The notes below the pieces were generated by a model. That model was not told the DNA's origin, did no database searches, and saw only the letters and a list, made by a program, of their open reading frames with translations. Positions 6,734 to 13,654 of a stretch of 13,694 bases of DNA are shown one piece after another. The position numbers and the translations under genes were made by a program. The stretch is taken from positions 1 to 13,694 of the forward strand of contig CAJUOO010000076.1 of assembly GCA_910588535.1 (NCBI GenBank), written 5' to 3'. The number at the start of each line of letters is the position of its first letter. The first letter of the stretch is position 1. Source of the stretch: an uncultured Lachnospiraceae bacterium (GTDB lineage Bacteria; Bacillota; Clostridia; Lachnospirales; Lachnospiraceae).

Positions 6734-6903
6734 TGTATCATTTTCTGGAAAGATCCGTCCGGCGAACTGCCTGGGGTCCTCCGTCACCCCGCTTGCGCTT
6801 AGTGAAAAACGCAGCGGACGCTAAGCTCGAAACGACCTCGCTAAGCGCCGGCGTTTTTCAATAGGTTCCTTGAGAACCACAGGCAGTTCGCCGGACTGTT
6901 TTT
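6734..6903 (+). repeat. Structured repeat, copy A (complete)
   Basis: A hairpin element of about 170 bp. The conserved 5' flank TGTATCATTTTCTGG starts at 6734. Outer stem P1 is a perfect 17-bp pairing, 6757-6773 with 6880-6896. CTC/GAG (6779-6781 with 6872-6874) and ACC/GGT (6786-6788 with 6864-6866) flank an internal loop. P2 pairs TGAAAAACGC (6803-6812) with GCGTTTTTCA (6851-6860). P3 pairs CGG-A-CGC (6815-6821) with GCGCCG (6845-6850), A6818 being bulged. The apical loop is 6822-6844. P1 is followed by TTTTT (6899-6903), so in + orientation it could also end the PTS transcript. No ORF or transposase lies within it. Confidence 0.85.
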
Positions 6904-7231
6904 ATCAGTTAGGCAAAACACGTTGTAATTCCGCTTGTATAAAATAATCTATCGTTTCTGTTGTTTTTTAAGTGAATTTGATGATCTATAAATGTGAACA
7001 AAGTTAAAAATCCAATTGCTTGCAGTGGGGATTTCACTCTCGTGGTAGTCGTCATATGGGGGTGTCATATTAAGAAGATATATACAAGTTATTAAGATAA
7101 TGCTGCATTTTATACTTATATCTAGTGTAGGTAACGCTTATTACTACGGCTTCACTTAACTCATTGCCCACGACAAAAAAATAAACATAGAGCTTAAATG
7201 TATGCAGAATCACAGCATATTTCAAATATTC

Positions 7232-7405
7232 AGCAAAGCAGTATAGCCAGTCCGCTGTTTTCCTCAAGGAACCTATTGAAAAACGTTGGTACTTAGCGAG
7301 GTATTTCACGAGCTTAGTATCCATTACGTTTTTCACTAAGCGGGAGCGGGGTGACGGAGGAAACAGCGGACTGGCTATACGGACCTCTACCAAAAATGAT
7401 GAAAG
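7232..7405 (-). repeat. Structured repeat, copy B (complete, reversed)
   Basis: The same architecture as copy A on the other strand, with different stem sequences. The outer arm starting GTATAGCCAGTCCG at 7241 pairs with its complement ending at 7380 over 20 perfect base pairs, extended by CCTC/GAGG across one bulged base. P2 is TGAAAAACGT (7277-7286) with ACGTTTTTCA (7326-7335). P3 is TGGTAC (7287-7292) with GTA-T-CCA (7317-7323), again with one bulge at the same place. The loop motifs (TTAGCGAG and GAGCTTA on the + strand) match copies A and C. The flank at 7381-7405 is shared with copy D. Confidence 0.85.
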
Positions 7406-7647
7406 AACACTCATCCTATAAGAAATTATACCTTTAGAAATACCTTATATTCGTTTCGATTCTATAAAGCGAAAAATTTATAAAATAGATTCAAAAAGTA
7501 TTGAAATGAAATATTGTTATATGTAATATAATTATTAGCAATGTTATAAAAGATTTGTGGAAAAGAGATGAGTTCATTGGGAAGGATATATAATAAATGG
7601 GAAATGATTGTCTAATTATAATAGATACTAACTGCAAGATTTGGTGA

Positions 7648-7914
7648 ATGGAGGGGAATAATATAAAAAGATTTTTAAATGTTCAAAGACTAATTTATAG
7701 TATATGTTTGACTATGTGTATTTCATATATTCCTTTTGCACAAGAAGTCACATCCGAGTCAATAAGGTTGGGATTTCCTTATAAATTTTATACGATTCAT
7801 ATTTCACATGGCTTTTCAATACATTTTGGAATAGGTACATTTGTTCTTGATGTACTGATCCTATATCTGATTTTTTCATTGGTTCATATGGTAATTCAAA
7901 AATTAAAAAAATGA
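7648..7914 (+). CDS. Small two-TM membrane protein
   Basis: An 88-residue protein with two hydrophobic segments (about 14-32 and 62-82) separated by a polar, aromatic-rich loop (SIRLGFPYKFYTIH), ending in a basic tail (QKLKK). It resembles short hypothetical membrane proteins of Firmicutes, but no family is named with confidence. The start is uncertain. The best ribosome-site sequence, GGAGGGG (7650-7656), lies just inside the ORF, so ATG 7648 overlaps it. No canonical start lies at the usual distance downstream; the nearest in-frame codon there is ATA. Both flanks are AT-rich without a clear promoter or terminator. Confidence 0.6.
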   Translation: MEGNNIKRFLNVQRLIYSICLTMCISYIPFAQEVTSESIRLGFPYKFYTIHISHGFSIHFGIGTFVLDVLILYLIFSLVHMVIQKLKK

Positions 7915-8076
7915 ATATGACATGAACAATAAGTTTTTATATCGCTAGTGTTCTATCTATGTGAATTTTTTATTAACGATACAGCGAAATTTTTTGATAA
8001 AGTATACATTCTTAAGGATAGATTATAATAGTATCATAAAATTCATGAATCCACTATAATATTTTCATAAACTCTA

Positions 8077-8105
8077 TTGTCGAAGCCTGTCCAATTTGTT
8101 AAAAT
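8077..8105 (+). promoter_or_regulatory. Promoter of the coiled-coil membrane protein gene
   Basis: TTGTCG (8077-8082), a 17-base spacer and TAAAAT (8100-8105). Leader of about 20 bases before AAGGAGG (8118-8124) and ATG 8133. Confidence 0.6.
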
Positions 8106-8132
8106 ATAGAATACATAAAGGAGGCTTCATCT

Positions 8133-9233
8133 ATGGAGAATGGAAATCTGCTGGCGAGTAATGTAGAGTATTTAAAAGATGCACTATCTGTTTTGGGAGA
8201 GCTTAACCGGGCGAAGGGGGACAGAGAGCAGCTTCAGGATTCGATTAAGGAGTTGGAGCGTGATATTGAGGGTGAGGAGAAGGCGTGTCGTGATGAATCT
8301 GATCTGACGGTGAAAAAGCGCAAGGAGGAGATCGCAGCAAGCTTTGACCGAGAGATACGAAAGGATCAAGAGCAGGTACGAAGGGTGCGCCAAGATCGGG
8401 AAAAAGCGAAGGATAAAGGAATTGCAGGAAGAATTGAGATGGAAACGGCTGATTTAAAAGAGGAGAATCGCAAGACACAGGATGAGATCTATGGTGTTCT
8501 AAAAGAGAATCATCTGCCAAAGCTGTGTAATTCAAGATTATATTATAGCTTATTTTCCCCAAAGGGGGTGCTTGAATATTTTATATTCGCATTGTCCTAT
8601 CTTGTGTTGACATTGGCGCTGCCGCTGCTTATCTTTTATCTTATGCCAGAGCCTGCCAGAGTGCCACTTACCATGCTTGCTATCTGCTTTTTGTGTAATT
8701 TGGTTTTCTTTTTTGGTTATCAGATTGTGGTAAGAAAGACAAAGATGCTAAGATGGCAGGTGATTCGTCAGGTGCGAGCACTGCGGGACAGAATTAGCGC
8801 AAACAACCGGAAGATTCGAGCGATAAAAAATGTGATTCTCAAAGATAAGAATGAGCAGGGTTATAATCTGGAAAAATTTGACGAGGCGATCCAAGAGCTT
8901 GAGGCGGAAGTTAAGAGAAGTATGGATGAGAAGCAGGATGCTCTGGTTGTCTTTGAGGAGACGACAAAGTATATGCTGATGGAGGAGATCGAGGGTAGGT
9001 ATCAGCAGAAGCTGACCGCACTGCGCGTAAAGCAGGAGGAGGCGAACAAAAGCCTTAAGGAGGCGGACAGCTTGGTGAAGGATATCAATAAGCATATTAC
9101 TGCTAATTATGAAGCATTTCTTGGAAAAGATTATGTGACAGAGCGGGCCCTGTCAGATATGATTGTGCTGATGGAAGAAAACAGGGCGTCTACTGTCGCA
9201 GAAGCTCTTGCTCTTTATAAAGCAGAGCACTGA
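8133..9233 (+). CDS. Coiled-coil protein with two central TM helices
   Basis: A 366-residue protein of unknown function. Residues ~15-120 are a highly charged helix (Lys/Glu/Arg/Asp, for example RVRQDREKAKDKG), likely coiled coil. Two adjacent transmembrane segments follow (about 149-170 and 176-199). A second long charged coiled coil then runs to ~345. With a short turn between the helices, both coils would lie on the same side, presumably cytoplasmic, giving a membrane-anchored hairpin. No enzymatic motif is seen. ATG 8133 has AAGGAGG 8 bases upstream and a promoter at 8077. Its last 44 bases overlap the convergent yyaC gene. Confidence 0.8.
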   Translation: MENGNLLASNVEYLKDALSVLGELNRAKGDREQLQDSIKELERDIEGEEKACRDESDLTVKKRKEEIAASFDREIRKDQEQVRRVRQDREKAKDKGIAGRIEMETADLKEENRKTQDEIYGVLKENHLPKLCNSRLYYSLFSPKGVLEYFIFALSYLVLTLALPLLIFYLMPEPARVPLTMLAICFLCNLVFFFGYQIVVRKTKMLRWQVIRQVRALRDRISANNRKIRAIKNVILKDKNEQGYNLEKFDEAIQELEAEVKRSMDEKQDALVVFEETTKYMLMEEIEGRYQQKLTALRVKQEEANKSLKEADSLVKDINKHITANYEAFLGKDYVTERALSDMIVLMEENRASTVAEALALYKAEH

Positions 9234-9747
9234 AAATGCCAAGACTAATACAGTCTGCCATCTGCATAACGACAGAGAGTCTGGTTGATTGCAACAGCAT
9301 GTTATCAAACATACCAGAAAAATTTACTACACCTGTGATAAAAATATCACCAGCTTCCGGGAGATTTTTTTTGTTTACACCGGCTCCCGGTTTTAAGCTG
9401 CCCACACCGAGCGTGATTTGTCCAATATGGGCTTTGGTTCCAAGAGAAGCATCGACAGCTATTATAAGAGCGTTGGGATGCTTCTCTTTTATATGGGCTA
9501 AAGTTTCCTCAAGATTCATGGCATGGACGGGAGAATTTAGCGTGCCATAGATGGTTAAGCCCCTCAGTTTGCGCCGAGAGAGCTTGTAGCCGATAAGGGG
9601 ACCCAAGCTGTCACCGGTGGAACGGTCTGTTCCTATGCACAGAAGGACGATGGGAGAGCCAGCCTTGGGATGTTCACGGATCAGTTTTCTAAGTTCTTGT
9701 CCTACGGCAAAGCCGCATCCAAAATGATTGGAATTATAATGACTCAA
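9190..9747 (-). CDS. yyaC: YyaC-type putative spore protease-like protein (DUF1256)
   Basis: A 185-residue protein of the YyaC/DUF1256 family, related in fold to the germination protease GPR and hydrogenase maturation proteases. The diagnostic features are the strand-turn CIGTDRSTGDSLGPLIGYKL near the N-terminus, the acidic VDASLG motif in the middle, and a Gly-rich segment (ITLGVGSLKPGAGVNKKNLP). The Asp residues in the first two motifs match positions important in GPR-like enzymes, though peptidase activity of YyaC has not been shown. It is found mainly in spore formers. The frame opens at GTG 9759, but AAAGGTGG overlaps that codon. TTG 9747 sits about 8 bases behind it and is preferred; the difference is four residues. 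Its 3' end overlaps the convergent 8133 gene by 44 bp. Confidence 0.88.
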   Translation of the reverse strand: MSHYNSNHFGCGFAVGQELRKLIREHPKAGSPIVLLCIGTDRSTGDSLGPLIGYKLSRRKLRGLTIYGTLNSPVHAMNLEETLAHIKEKHPNALIIAVDASLGTKAHIGQITLGVGSLKPGAGVNKKNLPEAGDIFITGVVNFSGMFDNMLLQSTRLSVVMQMADCISLGIFSALLYKEQELLRQ

Positions 9748-9759
9748 TAGAATATCCAC

Positions 9760-10061
9760 CTTTCTGATTAATCACATATCTGATACAGCGCAGAATATCC
9801 AAAGTATGTCCGCAGTGGGACTGTTATAGACAACGAAGTGAAAAAAACGTGCGACACGATCGTGCGAAAGCGGAGAAGCTTTGACAAAAAATAATTTATC
9901 ATTGGTCGACAGACCCCAAAAAAGCCGGAAAAAAAGCACAAAGCGGCGATAAATAAACAGGTTCGGCCGACAGGATGCGATAAAACCCCGAAAGGAAATG
10001 TGCTATGATACCTCTGAATATAATGTGGCTTTGTGCATAAAGCGGCACAGAAGGAGGAGTT
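9760..10061. other. Divergent intergenic region between yyaC and the LysM operon
   Basis: About 300 bases, richer in GC than other intergenic stretches here. It contains CGTGCGA twice (9848-9854, 9861-9867) around the palindrome CACGATCGTG (9855-9864), and GGTCGACAGACC-like and GGCCGACAGG-like segments further right. No ORF with a ribosome site is supported. Divergent promoters should lie here, but only the extended -10 at 10001 is recognisable. Confidence 0.45.
10001..10009 (+). promoter_or_regulatory. Extended -10 promoter of the LysM/DUF5711/cvpA operon
   Basis: TGCTATGAT at 10001-10009 matches an extended -10 (TGnTATAAT-type), with no acceptable -35 at 17 bases upstream. The distance to the ribosome site AAGGAGGAG (10051-10059) leaves a leader of about 45 bases. 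Confidence 0.45.
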
Positions 10062-11285
10062 ATGATTGAGATTATTTACAGTGATGAATCCAGAGCACAG
10101 GATATGTCCTCATCGGCAATCCGCCTGCCAAGGAATGTACGCCAGATAGGAAGCGGGGAGGATAAAAAGAAAATCTACGTAGAAGATTATGTGATGACTT
10201 ATATCGGTAAATTGTGGGATAAGCCAGATCAGGAAAATACAGCAGGGGTGCTGCTTGGCACAGTAAAATGCAGCGAGGGAATCACCTACATATTTATTTC
10301 TGGAGCAATGACCGCTGAGCAGGTGTTGTTTTCTGGGAACTCAATTATCTTTTCTGATGAGACATGGACAAGCCTCTATGAGAATATCAAAGAATATTTT
10401 AATGAGCTTGAGATAGTGGGTTGGTTTCTTATTAGAAATGATTCCGCACTGGAGATAGATGAGGGATTGTACAAGGCACATGTAGATAATTTTGCGGGAG
10501 TGAATAAGGTCTTGTTGCTTGCCGATGCGAAGGAGAAGGAGGAAGAATTTTATATCTATCACAACGCGGCATTGGCGAGGCAGAGTGGCTATTATATTTA
10601 TTATGAAAAAAATGAATATATGCAGGCCTATATGGTGGAGAAAAAACAGGGAAAGCCTGTGGAGGATGGCACGCAGGACAAGGTTATAGGAAATTATCGA
10701 GCACTCATTCAAGAAAAGAAGGAGAGCAATTCTCAAAAAAGAATGGTGGCTGCCCTGTACAGCGCCTGTACTTTTCTTGCAGTAGTAGTACTTGCGATCG
10801 GTGTGACGATGATGAATAACTATGATAAAATGAAGGGAATGGAGGCTGCTCTTAATTCTCTGACACAGAATATTCTTGGTGGCAAGAATAATACAAAGGA
10901 AGGGGATCAGGAAACGGTGGCGGCGAATGTGAAGGTGGAGAAGGTGGATGGCAATATAAAGCCAACGGAGACCTTAGCGGAAGAGAGCTCTCCTGCTGAG
11001 ACGCAGACAGAATCAGAGCCTGCAACGCAGGCGCCGACCGAGCCGGCAACAGAGCCGCAGCAGACTCAGCCGGAGGTTCAAACTACATCGAAGGTGGAAG
11101 AGCCTACAAGAGCTGTGATGGAGCCAAAGGCGGGAACTTATTATACAGTGGCAGAAGGGGAAACATTGACAGCAATCAGTGTGGCAGTGTATCATACAGA
11201 TACTATGGTAGAAGCGATTAAAGAAGCCAATGGGATTGAAGACGAGAACAAAATCTATCCCGGACAGGAAATTTACCTTCCATAA
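10062..11285 (+). CDS. MPN-like domain / TM helix / LysM membrane protein
   Basis: A 407-residue single-pass protein. Residues ~45-200 form an alpha/beta domain with the layout of a JAB/MPN fold: TAGVLLGT (60-67), IVGWFLIRND (118-127) and S128...D133, then a VLLLAD strand and a YIYY-rich end. The zinc-binding HxH of active JAMM proteases is replaced by LIR, so the domain should be inactive. One transmembrane helix (~229-250) follows, then a low-complexity Thr/Glu/Pro/Gln linker, and a C-terminal LysM domain (~360-407, YYTVAEGETLTAISVAVY). LysM binds peptidoglycan or related glycans, so topology would be N-inside, LysM-outside. First gene of the LysM/DUF5711/cvpA operon. The MPN assignment is by motif pattern only. 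Confidence 0.85.
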   Translation: MIEIIYSDESRAQDMSSSAIRLPRNVRQIGSGEDKKKIYVEDYVMTYIGKLWDKPDQENTAGVLLGTVKCSEGITYIFISGAMTAEQVLFSGNSIIFSDETWTSLYENIKEYFNELEIVGWFLIRNDSALEIDEGLYKAHVDNFAGVNKVLLLADAKEKEEEFYIYHNAALARQSGYYIYYEKNEYMQAYMVEKKQGKPVEDGTQDKVIGNYRALIQEKKESNSQKRMVAALYSACTFLAVVVLAIGVTMMNNYDKMKGMEAALNSLTQNILGGKNNTKEGDQETVAANVKVEKVDGNIKPTETLAEESSPAETQTESEPATQAPTEPATEPQQTQPEVQTTSKVEEPTRAVMEPKAGTYYTVAEGETLTAISVAVYHTDTMVEAIKEANGIEDENKIYPGQEIYLP

Positions 11286-11337
11286 GAACGAGAAGTGTGC
11301 TAAAATCAAAAGAAATAGTGCAGCACGGAGGCAGTGA

Positions 11338-12540
11338 ATGATAAATATCAAAAAATACCTGCAAGAGAGGGAGAAAAAAGAGGATCATTCTTTTGAGAAA
11401 AAGATATGGTTTCATCGTGGAAAAAAGCTTGCCCTCGTGATAGCGGTGATGGTTGCCGCAGCGGGAGTGTTTGGTGCATATCAATATTACCGAAAGCATT
11501 TGATATATACAGGCTATGATGTTATGTCTGTCACAGAGCTTACGGAGATTATAAACGGGGAATATAAAGCATATGGCGATTATATTCTCCGTTATAGTAT
11601 GGATGGAATTTCGTGTATGGATAAAAATGGAACCTTGATCTGGGGACAAGCGTATGAGATCAAGAATCCAATTGTTGATGTGTGTGGCAATTATGTGGCA
11701 TTAGCAGCACAGAGGGGAAATGAAGTCTATATATTTAACCGATCTGGCTATCAGGGGGAAGTAAAAACACAGTATCCTATCTCAAATATCCGTGTGGCAG
11801 GGCAGGGTGTTGTGGCAGTAATGATGGAGGATTCTGGGAACAATTATATTAAGCTGTTCGACACACAGGGGGAGGAGCTGGTGGGGAACAAGACCTCTCT
11901 GGAGGGAGAAGGCTATCCATTTGCCTATTCTTTGTCGGAGGATGGGAAGAAGATGGCGGTTTCCTCCCTTGATATTATAGGAAATTCTCTGGCTAATGTA
12001 GTAGAATTTTATAATTTTTCTGATGTGGGACAGGATTATGTAGAACGTCTGGTGGGGACTTATCAAGAAGAATTTACAGATTCCTTGGTTCCGATGATAG
12101 AATTTATCAATAATGATACAGTCTGCGCATTTGCAGATAATCAGCTTGTACTGTTTCGGATGAAAGAGATTCCAGAGATCATTGCGGCGATTCCAATAGA
12201 AGAAAAAATTCATTCTGTCTTTTATAATCATTCTTATATAGGGTTAATTATAGCTCATGAGGGAGAAGGTGCGCTGTTTAAGCTTCAGGTATATACTGCC
12301 GATGGGAAGCTGGTGAGCGGGATATCAGAAAAGACATTTGCGGAGAGATATACACACGCTTTTTTTGCAGATCAGAGCGTGGTGTTATATAATGAATATT
12401 CTTGTGAAATAATAAATATGAACGGAGTAGAAAAATTTCACTATACTTTTGATAAAAATATAGTATTATTTAAGTACATAGTGGAGAGCAGATATACACT
12501 TATCACCCCCTCTTCTATCAGTGAAATACGTTTAAAGTGA
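11338..12540 (+). CDS. DUF5711 family membrane-anchored beta-propeller-like protein
   Basis: A 400-residue protein with a basic cytoplasmic N-terminus, one transmembrane helix (~31-48) and a large extracytoplasmic domain of repeated beta-strand units (for example DGISCMDKNGTLIWGQAY and VVAVMMEDSGNNYIKLFD). These are typical of propeller-like repeats; overall it matches the DUF5711 family. Its function is unknown; it likely acts as a binding or scaffold protein at the cell surface. ATG 11338 is preceded by GGAGG (11327-11331) with a 6-base spacer, 52 bases after the LysM gene. Its TGA overlaps an in-frame GTG of the next gene (GTGA), indicating close coupling. Confidence 0.82.
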   Translation: MINIKKYLQEREKKEDHSFEKKIWFHRGKKLALVIAVMVAAAGVFGAYQYYRKHLIYTGYDVMSVTELTEIINGEYKAYGDYILRYSMDGISCMDKNGTLIWGQAYEIKNPIVDVCGNYVALAAQRGNEVYIFNRSGYQGEVKTQYPISNIRVAGQGVVAVMMEDSGNNYIKLFDTQGEELVGNKTSLEGEGYPFAYSLSEDGKKMAVSSLDIIGNSLANVVEFYNFSDVGQDYVERLVGTYQEEFTDSLVPMIEFINNDTVCAFADNQLVLFRMKEIPEIIAAIPIEEKIHSVFYNHSYIGLIIAHEGEGALFKLQVYTADGKLVSGISEKTFAERYTHAFFADQSVVLYNEYSCEIINMNGVEKFHYTFDKNIVLFKYIVESRYTLITPSSISEIRLK

Positions 12541-12578
12541 AAAGAAAAGTCCATATTTGGACTGGAAATGGAGAGAAC

Positions 12579-13301
12579 ATGGAGACAGGAAAGCTTTTGT
12601 TAATTGCTGTAGTAGCATTTTTGGCTTTGTGTACACTAAACGGCTACAGAAAAGGATTTTTGAAAATAGCATTATCAATGGCTGCTATGATTGCAACCAT
12701 AATAATCGTGGGAATTTTAAATCCATATGTAAGCCGGTTTTTGATGAACAATACAGAATTGTATGGAACATTAAAAGAAAGTACCGAAGAATTTGTGGAT
12801 CATATATTTGACACAGAGCTTAATATGGCGATCAATACCCGGACAGATGAGATTTTTGCCATCGATCATCTGTCACTTCCTAAATCTATCAGGGAGAAGC
12901 TGATAGAGGACAATAATTCAGTGATTTATCAGGCGTTGGGTGTGAATGGATTTAAGGATTATATCAGCAGCTATCTGGCATGTATGATCTTAAATGCTAT
13001 TTCTTTTATTGGAACATTGCTTATAGCTGGTTTTTTGGTTAGGGTAGTGTTTGTTATGGCAGATATTATTGAGAGAGTTCCCGGAATAAAAGGGCTTAAC
13101 AAGACGGCGGGACTGGTGGTTGGATTTTTGCAAGGGATTGTGATAGTGTGGGTTCTGTGTCTTGTGATAACAGCATTTGGAGCCACTAAGACGGGGCAGC
13201 AGATACTTGAAATGATACATGATAGTGTGATCTTGAGCTTTATTTATAATAACAATTGCTTGATGCTTTGGATTGGGAATATACTCAAATTAATAGGATA
13301 G
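12579..13301 (+). CDS. cvpA: CvpA family membrane protein
   Basis: A 240-residue protein of the CvpA (colicin V production) family. The N-terminal signature is a hydrophobic helix followed by LNGYRKGFLKIALSM, matching the conserved Gly-x-x-(K/R)-G turn of CvpA. More helices follow near 35-50, 135-155 and 180-205, with a polar middle section (about 55-120). In other bacteria CvpA affects envelope integrity; the molecular role is unknown. The frame opens at GTG 12537, overlapping the upstream stop, but the extra 14 residues are polar and lack a ribosome site. ATG 12579 has GGAG five bases upstream and puts the first helix at the N-terminus. Third gene of the LysM/DUF5711/cvpA operon. Confidence 0.85.
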   Translation: METGKLLLIAVVAFLALCTLNGYRKGFLKIALSMAAMIATIIIVGILNPYVSRFLMNNTELYGTLKESTEEFVDHIFDTELNMAINTRTDEIFAIDHLSLPKSIREKLIEDNNSVIYQALGVNGFKDYISSYLACMILNAISFIGTLLIAGFLVRVVFVMADIIERVPGIKGLNKTAGLVVGFLQGIVIVWVLCLVITAFGATKTGQQILEMIHDSVILSFIYNNNCLMLWIGNILKLIG

Positions 13302-13309
13302 AGAATTTA

Positions 13310-13342
13310 TCTGGAATGTATAACTTCCAGAAAATATTATTT
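13310..13342 (+). terminator. Intrinsic terminator of the LysM/DUF5711/cvpA operon
   Basis: TCTGGAA (13310-13316) pairs with TTCCAGA (13325-13331), and a T-rich tract (TATTATTTTTTTATTT) follows within a few bases. It lies 9 bases after the cvpA stop codon. Confidence 0.65.
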
Positions 13343-13366
13343 TTTTATTTGTTGATTTAAATCTGT

Positions 13367-13500
13367 TGTATCATTTTCTGGAAAGATCCGTCCAGCGAAC
13401 TGCCTGTGGTCCTCTGTCACCCCGCTTGCGCTTAGTGAAAAACGCAACGGACGGTAAGCTCAAAACTACCCCGCTAACCGCCGGCGTTTTTCAATAGGTT
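13367..13500 (+). repeat. Structured repeat, copy C (right arm missing)
   Basis: It begins with the same TGTATCATTTTCTGG flank as copy A and keeps the left P1 arm and the CTCTGTCACCCC segment. P2 is TGAAAAACGC (13436-13445) with GCGTTTTTCA (13484-13493), and P3 is CGG-A-CGG (13448-13454) with CCGCCG (13478-13483). After CAATAGGTT the sequence departs from copies A and B and the right P1 arm is absent, so the copy is truncated or eroded. It lies 65 bases after cvpA, in the same orientation. Confidence 0.8.
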
Positions 13501-13589
13501 TATTCTTCAAGAGTTGAGTGATTCTTATATTTGGAGCTTTTAGAATGTTTCAATTACCGTTTAAAATGGGGCTTTGATAGTGAAACAAC

Positions 13590-13648
13590 AAATTTTTTAA
13601 AAAAATTTTAAAAAATATATTGACAGCAGAGAATTGATGTGATATTAT
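13590..13648 (+). promoter_or_regulatory. UP-element promoter, probably of an rRNA operon
   Basis: A/T tracts (AAATTTTTTAAAAAAATTTT type, from 13590) abut TTGACA (13620-13625). A 17-base spacer and TATTAT (13643-13648) follow. Such UP-element plus consensus promoters are characteristic of rRNA operons. The stem-loop leader behind it supports this. Confidence 0.75.
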
Positions 13649-13654
13649 AAACAA

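Larger units (their letters stand above)
6693..7647. other. 955-bp gene-poor region holding repeat copies A and B
   Basis: Two oppositely oriented structured repeats (6734-6903, 7232-7405) lie here. Between them (about 6904-7231) no gene with a ribosome site is supported. On the minus strand 7070-7231 stays open with protein-like codon content and could be a gene remnant. From 7406 to 7647 the DNA is very AT-rich, with TATAAT-like hexamers at 7529 and 7616 but no good -35 boxes. Confidence 0.5.

Noticed and set aside
6734..7405. Copies A and B as ends of a composite transposon
   Set aside because: They are inverted relative to each other, but no transposase or coherent cargo gene lies between them, and other copies occur singly.
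7070..7414. Full 114-aa minus-strand ORF
   Set aside because: Its first half is translated repeat copy B, including both hairpin arms, so the ORF as a whole is not a gene; only the 7070-7231 part is kept as a possible remnant.
9881..9902. TTGACA ... TATCAT as a promoter
   Set aside because: The hexamers are only 10 bases apart and no -10 is found at 17 bases.
9992..10020. Sigma-H-like promoter before the LysM operon
   Set aside because: AAAGGAAAT followed by GAAT resembles the sigma-H pattern, but the spacing is one base too long and the -10 lacks the leading purine.
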